Shown: positions 25,424 to 34,850, counted from the stretch's first letter. The stretch: DNA of 64,000 bases from Paracoccus methylarcula (GCF_003007735.2 NZ_PXNQ02000004.1:62001-126000); one strand, 5' to 3'. The notes: generated by a model not told the origin, from the letters alone. Program-made: numbers and translations.

Positions 25424-26317
25424 ATGACGGTGCCGCTCATGATCTCGCAATGTGCCGATCCTGCCTCGCTTCAGGGGCTGTCATGGCTGATGTGCTACCT
25501 GACCACGGGCAAGCACATGCTGTTCTATGCCAGTTTCGGAGTCGTGCTTCTGCTGCTGGCCGTCACTGCACCCATCGCGCTCTTGTTCGGTTTCGGCGGG
25601 GCGATGGCGTCGCGGTCGCGCCTTCTGCCGGTCAGGTGGTTCGGCAAGCTCTACACTTCGATGGTGCGGGGCGTGCCGGATATCATCTTTTTCCTCTTCG
25701 TACCGATCGCGCTGGACCAGGCCCTTGAATGGACGCGCCACCAAATGCTTTGCGATACCGACGCCCCGGTGCGGCAAGGCAATGATTTCGTCGTCTGCGC
25801 GGCGGCCAAGCTGCCGCTATCGACCAGCCCTGAATGGGTGCACCAGACCTATGGCTTCATTCTGGCCGTGATCGCTTTTTCGATTGTCTTCGGGGCCTTC
25901 GCCGCGAATGTGCTTTATGGCGCGATGCAGGCGGTGCCGCGTGCGCAGCTTGAAACCGCCGAAGCCTATGGCATGAGCCAGCGTCAGGTGAACCGCCGAA
26001 TCCTGATTCCGCAGATGTGGAGCTATGCGATTCCCGGCCTGTCCAACCTGTGGATGATCCTGATCAAGGCGACGCCGCTTCTGTTCCTGCTGGGGATCGA
26101 GGATATCGTCTATTGGGCGCGGGAACTGGGCGGGGCCAAGACCAGTGCCTTCGCCTATCCGCATCCGGATTGGCGGCTGTATTACTTCCTTGGCATCCTT
26201 GTCTTCTACCTGGCCATGACCTGGGGATCCGAGAAGATCCTCGCCCGTCTGACGCGCCGCCTCTCGGCGGGACAGGCGACCATGGGCGGCGAAGCGCTGC
26301 GCAAGGGGGCTGCATGA
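25424..26317 (+). CDS. polar amino acid ABC transporter, permease 1 (HisQ/ArtQ type)
   Basis: A 297-residue inner-membrane permease. The cytoplasmic coupling helix that docks on the ATPase is visible as ETAEAYGMSQRQVNRRILIPQM (about 178-200). Compared with a usual permease of about 230 residues it carries an insertion near 100-140 (TRHQMLCDTDAPVRQGN and onward), a periplasmic loop with two cysteines. Its stop overlaps the start of permease 2 (ATGA). Confidence 0.9.
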   Translation: MTVPLMISQCADPASLQGLSWLMCYLTTGKHMLFYASFGVVLLLLAVTAPIALLFGFGGAMASRSRLLPVRWFGKLYTSMVRGVPDIIFFLFVPIALDQALEWTRHQMLCDTDAPVRQGNDFVVCAAAKLPLSTSPEWVHQTYGFILAVIAFSIVFGAFAANVLYGAMQAVPRAQLETAEAYGMSQRQVNRRILIPQMWSYAIPGLSNLWMILIKATPLLFLLGIEDIVYWARELGGAKTSAFAYPHPDWRLYYFLGILVFYLAMTWGSEKILARLTRRLSAGQATMGGEALRKGAA

Positions 26318-27138
26318 GCTGTGTCCAGACGATCAGCGATTACGCCCTGCGCTCTATCGGGATGGGCGAGCGGTTGCTGCCGCGCAGCGATTTCACCCTG
26401 TGCCAGCAATTCACGCTGATCGGCTCGGGGCTGATCTGGAACCTCTATTTCGCCTTTCTCGCGCTGCTGGTCGGCTTCTTCCTTGCCAATGGGCTGGCGG
26501 TGGCCAAGACCAGCCCAAGCCGCTGGCTGCGCAAACCCGCCGACTGGTTCATCTTCCTGTTTCGGGGCAGTCCGCTCTTCATCCAGTTCTTCCTCGCCTA
26601 CGAGGCGCTGGTCATGCTGCCCCGCGCAGGGATCGAGGTTCTCGGCATCACCATCGAGACAAGCTGGCTGACCAGGGCATGGGCGGGGGCGCTGATCGTG
26701 CTGATCCTGAACACGACAGCCTATTCCGCGCAGATATTCCACGGTGCGCTCATGTCGGTGCCCAAGGGCGATATCGAGGCCGCCGACGCCTATGGCCTGA
26801 CCGGCTGGCACAGGTTCCGCCGGGTGGTCTGGCCCACGATGATGCGGTTGGCATGGCCCTCTTACACCAATGAGGCGATTTTCCTGTTCCACGCCACGAC
26901 GCTGGTGTTCTTTTCCGGTTTTCCCGCCTTTCAGCAAAAGGGCGACAGCCTCTATTATGCGAGCTATTTCGCCGACAAGACCTTCAATCCCTTTGTGGCC
27001 TATCCAATCGTCGCGGGTTACTTCATTATCTGCACATTGATCCTGATCGGGCTGTTCGGCATCGCGAACCGGCGGTTGAACCGGCATCTGCCGGGGGCCG
27101 CGAAGCGGCTGAAATATCGCCCGCAAATCGTGAGATAG
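26314..27138 (+). CDS. polar amino acid ABC transporter, permease 2 (HisM type)
   Basis: A 274-residue permease with about five membrane segments. The coupling helix is IEAADAYGLTGWHRFRRVVWPTMM (around 150-172). The start MSCVQTISDY overlaps the stop of permease 1; the frame is open further upstream inside that gene but is not coding. Permeases 1 and 2 should form the heterodimeric channel. Confidence 0.9.
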   Translation: MSCVQTISDYALRSIGMGERLLPRSDFTLCQQFTLIGSGLIWNLYFAFLALLVGFFLANGLAVAKTSPSRWLRKPADWFIFLFRGSPLFIQFFLAYEALVMLPRAGIEVLGITIETSWLTRAWAGALIVLILNTTAYSAQIFHGALMSVPKGDIEAADAYGLTGWHRFRRVVWPTMMRLAWPSYTNEAIFLFHATTLVFFSGFPAFQQKGDSLYYASYFADKTFNPFVAYPIVAGYFIICTLILIGLFGIANRRLNRHLPGAAKRLKYRPQIVR

Positions 27139-27142
27139 CTTC

Positions 27143-28474
27143 ATGGAATGGCTGAGACAGCATCCCGACGTCAAGACCATCCGCGTCGCTGCTGCCGATC
27201 TGAACGGCGTGGCGCGCGGCAAGAGGATGCCTGCCCGTTTCGCCCAGAAGCTGATGGATGAGGGGACCAAGTTTCCCTATTCGGTCCTGAATCTCGATAT
27301 ATGGGGCGAGGATATCGACGACAGCCCGCTGGTTTTCGAATCCGGCGATCCTGACGGGTTGCTCCTGCCGACCGAGCGGGGCTTCCTGCCGATGCCCTGG
27401 CTGGACGCGCCGACCGCGCTTTTGCCGCTGTGGATGTTCCATCCCGATGGAAGCCCCTATGACGGTGACCCGAGGCAGGCGCTGGCCCGCGTCGTGGCCC
27501 GCTACAAGGACGCAGGGCTGGTGCCAGTGGTGGCGACCGAACTGGAGTTCTTCCTGATCGACGATTCCGGCAGGCAGTTGCGTGTCGCGCCCAGTCCCCG
27601 TTCGGGCAAGCGGCGGACGGGCGGGGAAGTGCTCAGCCTGCGGGCGCTGGACGCCTTCGACCAGTTTTTTACCAGTCTCTACGACGCCTGCGAGATGATG
27701 GATATCCCCGCCGACACCTCGATTTCCGAAGCCGGGCCGGGGCAATTCGAGATCAACCTGATGCATCAGGCCGATCCGATGAAGGCGGCGGATGATACCT
27801 GGTTGTTCAAGATGCTGGTGAAGGGGGTGGCACGGTCCTATGGTTTCGCCGCCAGCTTCATGGCCAAGCCCTATGACGCGTGGCCGGGCAACGGGATGCA
27901 TATGCATTTCTCGATCCTGACCGAGGATGGGCGGAACATCTTCGACAATGGCGGCGAAGAGGGAACCGAGCAGTTACGCCATGCCGTCGCCGGATGCCTG
28001 CGTGCCATGCCCGGCTCGACCCTGCTGTTCGCTCCGCACGAGAATTCCTATGACCGGCTGGTGCCGAACGCCCATGCGCCCACCGGGATCGGGTGGGCCT
28101 ATGAGAACCGCACCGCGGCGATCCGCATCCCGTCCTCATCCCCCAAGGCCCGCCGGATCGAGCATCGGGTGGCGGGGGGCGATGTGAACCCTTACCTGAC
28201 CGTCGCCGCGATTCTTGGCGCGGCCCTGGACGGGATCGAGGACAGGCTGGAGCCGCCCGCACCGTTCAAGGGAAATGCCTATGACAAGAAGCTGGACCAG
28301 CTTCCCGGGGATTGGGGATCAGCGATCGAGGCCTTCGACAAATGCCCCGAAATCCGGCGTATTTTCCCGGAGCACCTGATCGACAATTATCTGATGACCA
28401 AGCGGCAGGAACTGCATTACATGGCGGAACTGACCGACGAAGAGACGGTCGAGCTGTATCTGGATACGGTCTGA
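27143..28474 (+). CDS. glutamine synthetase family protein (gamma-glutamyl-amine synthetase type)
   Basis: A 443-residue enzyme with the glutamine synthetase fold. N-terminal beta-grasp residues 1 to about 100 precede the catalytic domain, with EAGPGQFEINL (metal-binding glutamates), NGMHMHFSIL (the histidine motif) and NRTAAIRIP (the arginine that binds phosphate/glutamate). The sequence is of the PuuA-like group that joins glutamate to an amine such as putrescine, not GlnA. It starts 4 bases after permease 2, so import and gamma-glutamylation of the same amine is a reasonable inference. Confidence 0.88.
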   Translation: MEWLRQHPDVKTIRVAAADLNGVARGKRMPARFAQKLMDEGTKFPYSVLNLDIWGEDIDDSPLVFESGDPDGLLLPTERGFLPMPWLDAPTALLPLWMFHPDGSPYDGDPRQALARVVARYKDAGLVPVVATELEFFLIDDSGRQLRVAPSPRSGKRRTGGEVLSLRALDAFDQFFTSLYDACEMMDIPADTSISEAGPGQFEINLMHQADPMKAADDTWLFKMLVKGVARSYGFAASFMAKPYDAWPGNGMHMHFSILTEDGRNIFDNGGEEGTEQLRHAVAGCLRAMPGSTLLFAPHENSYDRLVPNAHAPTGIGWAYENRTAAIRIPSSSPKARRIEHRVAGGDVNPYLTVAAILGAALDGIEDRLEPPAPFKGNAYDKKLDQLPGDWGSAIEAFDKCPEIRRIFPEHLIDNYLMTKRQELHYMAELTDEETVELYLDTV

Positions 28475-28480
28475 CAGGCT

Positions 28481-28505
28481 GTGGTCGGAATGATTTTCCG
28501 GCCAC
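28481..28505. terminator. bidirectional hairpin between the GS-like gene and the M16 genes
   Basis: GTGGTCGGAA and TTCCGGCCAC pair over ten positions (one wobble) around a five-base loop. It lies between two convergent stops only 34 bases apart. No long T-run follows on either side. Confidence 0.5.
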
Positions 28506-28508
28506 TGG

Positions 28509-29864
28509 TTACGGTTTGTCTTTCGGCTGATCTTCCGCTGCGCGGGCATCTTCCTGCGCGTCTCCTTCGATCCCCTCCGGACGGCCGACGAGCACGAAGC
28601 GCAGCTCATCGGAATGCAGCAGGCGTTTTGCCACGCGCTGGACATCATCGGCCGTTACCGCTTCGACCTGTTCATTTCGGGTATTGGGATAGTCGGCAGG
28701 AAGGCCGATCAACTGCATCCCCGCAAGGATCGAGGCGATCTTGCCATTGCCGTCGAAGCGCAGCGGGTATTCGCCGGTCAGGTAGGTCTTGGCATCGGTC
28801 AGTTCCTTCTGCGTCACGCCTTCTTCCGCCATGCGGTCCCATTCCTGCCGGATCAGGTCGATCGCCTGACTGACTGTATCATTGGAGCCGGCCATGCCGC
28901 CTTGCCATGTCTGCCCGTAAATCCCGGTCGCCAGCCCGGTGCCGATCCCATAGGTCAGCCCGCGTTTTTCGCGGATTTCATCCATCATGCGCGAACTGAA
29001 GCCGCCGCCGCCAAGGATATGATTGGCCACATAGGCGGCGAAGTAATCGGGATCGTCGATCGGCAGGCCCGGCCCGGCAAAGCTGACGATGGTCTGTGGG
29101 CTGTCCCAATCGATCACCGTCACGCCGCCGGTCAATTGCAGCCTTGCCTCTTCGGGAAGCGGGGCGGTGCCTTTCTCGGGCAGGCCGCCAAGGATCTTGT
29201 CCAGCAATGGACCAAGTTCTTCGGCGCTGATATCTCCCGCGACGCCAACGACGACGCGGTCGCGCGCCAAAACGCGGTTCTTGGCGGCCACCAGGTCCTT
29301 GCGGGTCAGTTTCGCCACGGATTCGGCGGTGCCGTTGGTCGAGCTTGCATAGGGATGATCGCCCCATGCCTGCCTGGCCATCTCCTTTGCCGCGATGGAC
29401 TGCGGATCGGTGGCTTCGGATTTGATGATGGCCTGCACCTGTGCCCGGACCCGCTCGACCGCGCTCTCGTCGAAACGCGGCTGCGACAAGGCCTGCGCCA
29501 GCAGATCGGCGGCTTCGTCGCGGTTCTCGGTCAAGCTGCGCATCGAGACATTCAGTGAATCGTCTCCGACATCGAAACTGAAATTCACCCCCAGGGCTTC
29601 GACCGCCTGCGCGAATTCGGTGGCGTTCCGCTTGCCCGCGCCTTCCTCCAGAGTGGCGGTCATCAGGTTGATGGCCCCACGTTTCTTGGGGTCATCCAGG
29701 CTTGCGCCTCCCTTGAAATCAAGGCTCAGCGAGACGAAGGGGATCGAGTGATCCTCGACCAGCCAGGCCTTGATGCCGCCGGGCGATGTCACCTCCTGGA
29801 TGTCGATGGCATGGGCCGGAACGGCCATGACCGTGAAGAAAAGGGCAATGGCGGCACGGATCAT
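28509..29864 (-). CDS. M16 family peptidase, probably non-catalytic partner
   Basis: A 451-residue secreted protein with a signal peptide (about 1-19, ending AHA). It has the two M16 halves (VSLSLDFKGGASLDDPKKRGAINLMTATLEEGAGKR and the C-terminal half with GLTYGIGTGLATGIYG), but where a catalytic M16 protein has HxxEH this one reads NLMTATLEEG, with no histidines. It therefore should be the regulatory subunit that pairs with the catalytic protein encoded just upstream, with a four-base overlap. Confidence 0.9.
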   Translation of the reverse strand: MIRAAIALFFTVMAVPAHAIDIQEVTSPGGIKAWLVEDHSIPFVSLSLDFKGGASLDDPKKRGAINLMTATLEEGAGKRNATEFAQAVEALGVNFSFDVGDDSLNVSMRSLTENRDEAADLLAQALSQPRFDESAVERVRAQVQAIIKSEATDPQSIAAKEMARQAWGDHPYASSTNGTAESVAKLTRKDLVAAKNRVLARDRVVVGVAGDISAEELGPLLDKILGGLPEKGTAPLPEEARLQLTGGVTVIDWDSPQTIVSFAGPGLPIDDPDYFAAYVANHILGGGGFSSRMMDEIREKRGLTYGIGTGLATGIYGQTWQGGMAGSNDTVSQAIDLIRQEWDRMAEEGVTQKELTDAKTYLTGEYPLRFDGNGKIASILAGMQLIGLPADYPNTRNEQVEAVTADDVQRVAKRLLHSDELRFVLVGRPEGIEGDAQEDARAAEDQPKDKP

Positions 29865-31318
29865 TCTTGCACCTCGGGCTTGGCGGCATCCTGTGGGGCG
29901 GGGCGCGCCGGCGGTGGTCCGGAGAGGTTCGCAGGCGTCGTGGAAGGCGTGGATGTCGCCGTTTGCGCATCGGTCCGGGGATCATCGTCCTCGGCGGGCA
30001 GAAGCCAGCCGGTGACGCTGGCCTTGCTGTTCAGCAATGTCCGGGCGGCCTTGCTGACATCCTCGGCGGTGATCGAGGCGAGAATATCGGGCCAGTCGTT
30101 CACATCCTCGATTGTCAGCCCGGTCGCGAGACCCTGACCGTAATCATAGGCCCGTCCATGGGCCGAGTCGCGGGCATAGATCTGCGCGGCGCGGATACGG
30201 GTTTTCACCCGTTCGAGATCATCCGGATCCGGGCCGGTTTCCAGGAATTTCGCCAGCACCTCGTCCAGCATGGCCTCGGCCTTGCCGGATTCAATCCCCT
30301 GTGCGGGAACCATGGACAAGGTGAATGTGGTCTGATCGACCGCCAGGCCGTCGTAACCGGCACCGACCCAAAGCGCCTTGCCGGGAATTGCCAGCTTCTG
30401 CCCCAGGACCGATGTCTGCATCGACCCGCCCAGCAAATCGGCCAGAACGGTCAGTGCTGCTGCGGTTTTCTGATCGCCGGGATCACGCTCCGGCGCGAGG
30501 TAACTGCGCACCAGCCGAGGCTGAGCGACGCGCGCATCATGCATTTCCATCCTGCGGGGCGCATTCTGCCGTGGTTCCTGCGGACGCAGGCGCGGCTCGG
30601 CCTCGCCCTTTGCCGGGATGGGGCCGTAATATGTCTCGACCAGTTCACGCGCCTTCTCGGCGGTTACGTCGCCCGCGAGGATCAGCACCGCATCGTTCGG
30701 AGCATAATGCGCGTCATACCATGCGATGGCGTCCTTGCGGGTCAGCCCCATCATCTCGTCCCGCCAGCCGATGACCGGGCGGCCATAGGGATGGTTGTAA
30801 TACTGAACTGCATTGCGCTCTTCGGCAAAGAGGGCGCGCGGATCGCTGTCGATCCGCTGCGCGCGCTCCTCCAGCACCACCTGCCGTTCGGCCTGCCAGT
30901 CATCCTCGCCGATCTTCAGGTTGGCCATCCGGTCCGCCTCCATCTCCATGATCAGGGGCAGGCGGTCGCTGGCGATACGCTGGAAATAGGTGGTGTAATC
31001 GTAAGAGGTGAAGGCGTTGTCCATGCCGCCATTGGCCGTCACGGTCCTGGACAATTCCCCCGGCTCCAGCTTGTCGGTGCCCTTGAACATGAGATGTTCC
31101 AGGTAATGGGCGATCCCCGACTTTCCGGGCTGCTCATCGGCCGAGCCGATCTTGTACCACAGCATCTGCACGACGACCGGGGCGCGGTGATCCTCGATCA
31201 CGACGGTTTCCAGCCCGTTCGGCAGGGTGAAATGGCTGATCCCCTCGGGCATTTCGGCCAGGGCGGGTGGCGCGGCCAGCAACAGCGCCATCGTGGCGGA
31301 CAGGACAGGGCGACGCAT
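29861..31318 (-). CDS. M16 family zinc metallopeptidase (insulinase type)
   Basis: A 485-residue periplasmic protease. A signal peptide (about 1-21) is followed by QMLWYKIGSADEQPGKSGIAHYLEHLMFKGT, which contains the inverted zinc motif HYLEH (near 77-81); EADRM at about 133 supplies the third ligand. The C-terminus is a proline-rich tail. The pair resembles the pitrilysin-like heterodimers common in this family; peptide degradation in the periplasm is the expected role. Confidence 0.92.
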   Translation of the reverse strand: MRRPVLSATMALLLAAPPALAEMPEGISHFTLPNGLETVVIEDHRAPVVVQMLWYKIGSADEQPGKSGIAHYLEHLMFKGTDKLEPGELSRTVTANGGMDNAFTSYDYTTYFQRIASDRLPLIMEMEADRMANLKIGEDDWQAERQVVLEERAQRIDSDPRALFAEERNAVQYYNHPYGRPVIGWRDEMMGLTRKDAIAWYDAHYAPNDAVLILAGDVTAEKARELVETYYGPIPAKGEAEPRLRPQEPRQNAPRRMEMHDARVAQPRLVRSYLAPERDPGDQKTAAALTVLADLLGGSMQTSVLGQKLAIPGKALWVGAGYDGLAVDQTTFTLSMVPAQGIESGKAEAMLDEVLAKFLETGPDPDDLERVKTRIRAAQIYARDSAHGRAYDYGQGLATGLTIEDVNDWPDILASITAEDVSKAARTLLNSKASVTGWLLPAEDDDPRTDAQTATSTPSTTPANLSGPPPARPAPQDAAKPEVQE

Positions 31319-31463
31319 GTTCAGGACGTTCTCCTCTATTGCGAGAGGAACCTGACCCGAGGGGAAGGCGGGTGCAAGTCTCCCCCGGGGTCACCTGTCG
31401 ACAAAGTGATCCGGGGTGACCGTTCCCGGAGCAGCGGGCAGACCGGCTCCCGCCATCCGGCCC

Positions 31464-32770
31464 TTACAGTACGTAGCGCGACAAATCGGTCGAACGCGCC
31501 AGATCACCCAGATGCTCATCGACAAAGGAAGCGTCCACGCTGACGGTCTCGCCGCTCTTGTCCGGGGCAGCGAAGGACAGGTCCTCGAACACCCGCTCGA
31601 TCACGGTGTAAAGCCTACGCGCACCGATATTCTCGACCGAGGCATTCACCTCGGCGGCGATCCGGGCGAGCGCGGCGATGCCGTCCTCGGTAAAGCCGAC
31701 CTGAACGCCTTCGGTCGCCATCAGCGCGGTATATTGCCGCGTCAGCGCGTTGTCGGTCTCGGTCAGGATGCGGACGAAATCCTCTTCGCTCAGCGCGCGC
31801 AGCTCGACCCGGATCGCAGCCGCCCCTGCAATTCGGGCAGCAGATCCGATGGCTTGGCGACATGGAAGGCGCCCGAGGCGATGAACAGGATATGATCGGT
31901 CTTGACCGGGCCGTATTTGGTGCTGACCGTGGTGCCCTCGATCAGCGGCAGCAGGTCGCGCTGCACGCCTTCGCGGCTGACATCGCCGCCCCGGGCGTCC
32001 GAGCGCGCGCAGACCTTGTCGATCTCGTCGACAAAGACGATGCCGTTCTCCTGCACCGATTCCAGCGCGGCGGTCTTGACGGCCTCGTCGTCCAGCAGCT
32101 TGTCGGCCTCTTCGGCGATCAGCAGGTCATAGCTTTCCGCCACCGTCACCTTGCGCCGGACCCGCCGCCCGCCAAAGGCCTTCATCAGCCCCGACAGGTC
32201 CATCATCCCGCCCATGGCCGCCCCCTGCTGTCCGGGGATCTCCATGGCGCCCAGAGGATTTGAATTATCCTGCAGCTCCAGCTCGATCACCGTGTCGTCA
32301 AGCTCACCCCGCTTCAGCTTGTCGCGGAACATCTGTCTTGTGCCCTCGCGCGCGGCGTCCCCGGCCAGCGCCTCGACCACCCGTTCCTCGGCCGAGTGAT
32401 GCGCCCGTGCCTTGACCTCCTCGCGCATCCGTTCGCGGGTGTCGATCATCGCCGAATCTGTCAGGTCGCGGATGATCTGTTCGACATCGCGCCCGACATA
32501 GCCGACCTCGGTGAACTTGGTGGCCTCGACCTTGATGAAGGGCGCATTGGCCAGCTTTGCCAGCCGCCGGCTGATCTCGGTCTTGCCGACCCCGGTCGGG
32601 CCGATCATCAGGATATTCTTGGGATAGACCTCGTCGCGCAGATCATCACCCAATTGCTTGCGCCGCCAGCGATTGCGCAGCGCCACGGCAACGGCACGCT
32701 TGGCGTCCCTCTGACCGATGATGAAGCGATCCAGTTCGGATACGATCTCGCGCGGTGTCAGGTCGGTCAT
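31464..32770 (-). pseudogene. hslU: ATP-dependent protease ATPase subunit HslU, one-base frameshift
   Basis: HslU is the AAA+ unfoldase that feeds the HslV peptidase. The N-terminal frame (32770 to 31790) has Walker [16 protein letters not shown] and Walker [13 protein letters not shown], and ends shortly after LLPELQGRL. The rest ([19 protein letters not shown]... to STDLSRYVL) continues in another frame to 31464. One G missing near 31816 restores [17 protein letters not shown] and a total of 435 residues, the usual length. Both domains are otherwise perfect, so a sequencing error is more likely than decay. Confidence 0.92.
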
Positions 32771-32785
32771 TGCTCTGCCTATGCT

Positions 32786-32808
32786 GTTTCTTCTTTGTCC
32801 AAATATCT
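32786..32808 (-). repeat. T-rich intergenic repeat, copy 4
   Basis: GTTTCTTCTTTGTCCAAATA plus TCT, between hslV and hslU. It is followed by a GC-rich stretch with the hairpin GGGGGCGGCGCCCCC (near 32834-32848), which could uncouple the two genes. Confidence 0.75.
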
Positions 32809-32848
32809 CGGGGGTGAGGCCCGTCAGGGCCGAGGGGGCGGCGCCCCC

Positions 32849-33406
32849 TTACCCGCCGATCGTCTCAACCGTCAGGTTTCCGTTGGTGTAAACGCAAATA
32901 TCCGCCGCGATGGCCATTGCCTTGCGGGCGATTGTCTCGGCATCCAGGTCGCTCTCGATCAGGCCCCGCGCCGCCGCCAGTGCGAAATTCCCGCCCGAGC
33001 CGATCGCGGCGATGTCATGCTCCGGCTCCAACACGTCGCCCGCGCCGGTCACGACATAAAGCTGGTCGCCATCCGTGACGATCAGCATCGCCTCCAGATT
33101 GCGCAGATACTTATCGGTGCGCCAGTCCTTGGCCAGTTCGACACAGGCGCGTTGCAGCTGTCCTGGCGCGGCCTCAAGCTTCGTCTCCAGCCGCTCCAGC
33201 AGGGTGAAGGCATCGGCGGTGGAACCCGCGAAACCCACCACCACGTCGCGCCCGCCGGGCTTGAGGCGGCGCACCTTGCGGGCCGAGCCCTTCATCACCG
33301 TCTGGCCGACGCTGACCTGGCCATCGCCCGCGACCACGACCTTGCCGCCCCGCCGCACCGCGAGGATCGTCGTGCCATGCCATCCTGGAAATCTGTCTTC
33401 CGCCAT
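32849..33406 (-). CDS. hslV: ATP-dependent protease subunit HslV
   Basis: A 185-residue peptidase of the HslUV (ClpQY) complex, related to proteasome beta subunits. After [11 protein letters not shown] the sequence starts [22 protein letters not shown]; the first Thr is the N-terminal nucleophile after processing, and Lys/Asp residues of the site are present. A 78-base gap with repeat and hairpin separates it from hslU. Confidence 0.95.
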   Translation of the reverse strand: MAEDRFPGWHGTTILAVRRGGKVVVAGDGQVSVGQTVMKGSARKVRRLKPGGRDVVVGFAGSTADAFTLLERLETKLEAAPGQLQRACVELAKDWRTDKYLRNLEAMLIVTDGDQLYVVTGAGDVLEPEHDIAAIGSGGNFALAAARGLIESDLDAETIARKAMAIAADICVYTNGNLTVETIGG

Positions 33407-33430
33407 CCGGGCCTCCGTCGTTTCGGGTCA

Positions 33431-33457
33431 GATATGGGTGCGGCTGCGGCTTCGCAA
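33431..33457 (-). promoter_or_regulatory. candidate RpoH (sigma32) promoter of hslVU
   Basis: On the minus strand TTGCGAA (33451-33457) and CCCATATC (33431-33438) are 12 bases apart, close to the heat-shock consensus (CTTGAAA, spacer, CCCCATNT). The start codon of hslV is 25 bases further. hslVU is a known heat-shock operon in many proteobacteria. Confidence 0.45.
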
Positions 33458-33497
33458 CCCGTTGATACCGGAGCAAGGCCGAATTAGCTTGCAATGC

Positions 33498-34399
33498 ATG
33501 AGCACGCCACTGCATTTGCATATCTATCTGCATCACCCGGTCCTGCAAACGGTTCGCGCGGGAAAGCTCGGTTTCATCAACCGGTTAAGCAACCTTCTCG
33601 GGGACAGGGGCTGGCGGATAGAGGTCCACAAATCGGGTGACGAGGCAAGGGCGCGGGCCCCGAAGCGGCCGGGTTACGCGCTTTTCAACATGGAACGCCC
33701 GACCCATCCACGGGCGCTCACCTTCCGTCTGGCCTATCATTATCCCTTCTGGAGATTGGAGCAGGTGGCCGAACGCTGGCGCTGGCCGGTGGCGCGGGCG
33801 CGATTCGACCCGGAACTGCTTGACGCGGATGCCGCCGAGGATTTCGCCACCCGCCTGCGCCGGCGGGTCTTGCCCGGGCCCGAGCCTCGGCGGGGTGATT
33901 ACGTGCTGATCCCGCTTCAGGGCCGTATCCGGCAGCAACGGTCATTCCAGGCCATGAGCCCGGTCGAGATGGTCGAGGCGGTCGCCCGGACCGGGCGACC
34001 CGCCGTGGCGACCCTGCATCCCAACGAGACATATGACATTGCCGACATGGCGCGCTCGAGGACCTGTCGAATCGTTTTCCGAACCTGAGCATCGGAGGCG
34101 AAACCGGCGCGCTGTTGCGCGACTGCGCATTCGTGGCGACACAGAACAGCGCGACTGCCTTTGACGGCTATATCCTCGGGAAGCCGGCGGTCCTCTTCGC
34201 GCAGGTCGATTTTCACCATATCGCGCTCAACGTGGCCGATTTGGGCGCCGAAGAGGCCCTGGCCCGCGCCCCGCGGCATGATCCGCATTTCGCGGCCTAT
34301 CTGGACTGGTTCCTTCGGCAGGGCAGCTTGAACATGATGGCACCGGATGCGGATGACCGCTTGCTGGCTGCGATGAGGAATGGCGGTTGGCCGGTATAG
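33498..34399 (+). pseudogene. unknown protein, capsule-synthesis-like, one-base frameshift
   Basis: Two frames together encode 300 residues. The first (from 33498, MSTPLHLHIYLHH) runs to VATLHPNETYDIADM; the second continues LLRDCAFVATQNSATAFDGYILGKPAVLFAQVDFHHI to 34399. Adding one base near 34050 gives a continuous DIADMAALEDLSNRFP. The C-terminal part (Thr-Leu-His-Pro, then asparagine/serine and Gly-Lys-Pro-Ala-Val) looks like the nucleotide-sugar side of KpsC/KpsS or GT-B enzymes, but the family is not certain. It is divergent from hslV. Loss by sequencing error is likely, as for hslU nearby. Confidence 0.7.
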
Positions 34400-34451
34400 A
34401 TTCGTGGCCGTCTCGGGAATGACGGCGGCCCACAAATGGGGAGGAGAGAAG

Positions 34452-34850
34452 ATGACGGACAAATCGGAAAACGACCGTGCGGTTCGCGTCCCGCGCGAGA
34501 CATGGGGATCGGGGCAGGATCCCTGGCATGGTCATATCGAAGGCGTGCAGATCGATGCCGGGATCACGGTGCTGTTCTATTCCAACGACACGCCGGGCAG
34601 GGGGCCGAAATGGCATGTCCATCCCTATGACGAGCTATTCGTCATCAGGAAAGGCCGCGCTCTTTTCACCATAGGTGACCGCAGGATCGAGGCGGAAGAG
34701 GGCGATGTCCTGCTTGGGCCGCGCAACGTGCCGCACAAGTTCCACAATCTCGGGCCGGGGCGCCTGGAGACCGTGGATATCCATCACAGCCCGCGCTGGA
34801 TCCAGACGAATCTGCCGGACCCCGAACTGGACGACGAAGCCGGGACATGA
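34452..34850 (+). CDS. cupin domain protein
   Basis: A 132-residue single-domain cupin. The first motif is WHVHPYDELFVIRKGRALFTIG (His and Glu ligands at about 59-77) and the second GPRNVPHKFHNLGPG (His near 100). The start follows GGGGAGGAGAG. Such proteins bind a metal and act as isomerases, oxygenases or sugar-binding proteins; no further assignment is possible. It lies 52 bases after the frameshifted gene and may be in the same transcript. Confidence 0.82.
   Translation: MTDKSENDRAVRVPRETWGSGQDPWHGHIEGVQIDAGITVLFYSNDTPGRGPKWHVHPYDELFVIRKGRALFTIGDRRIEAEEGDVLLGPRNVPHKFHNLGPGRLETVDIHHSPRWIQTNLPDPELDDEAGT

Noticed and set aside
23564-25450. Minus-strand open frame of 628 codons opposite the ABC transporter genes
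   Set aside because: Antisense to the ATPase and binding-protein genes, which have full motifs; the frame has no start with a ribosome-binding site and no domain.
31389-31421. GGTCACC-N19-GGTGACC dyad upstream of the M16 genes as an operator
   Set aside because: Only seven bases per arm with a long spacer, no promoter pair beside it and no second copy; kept out as too weak.
29867-31543. Plus-strand open frame of 558 codons opposite the M16 peptidase genes
   Set aside because: Shadow frame; the M16 zinc motif and signal peptides are on the minus strand.
31790-31830. Programmed frameshift in hslU
   Set aside because: No slippery heptamer or stimulatory stem is visible, and hslU is not known to use frameshifting; a missing base is simpler.
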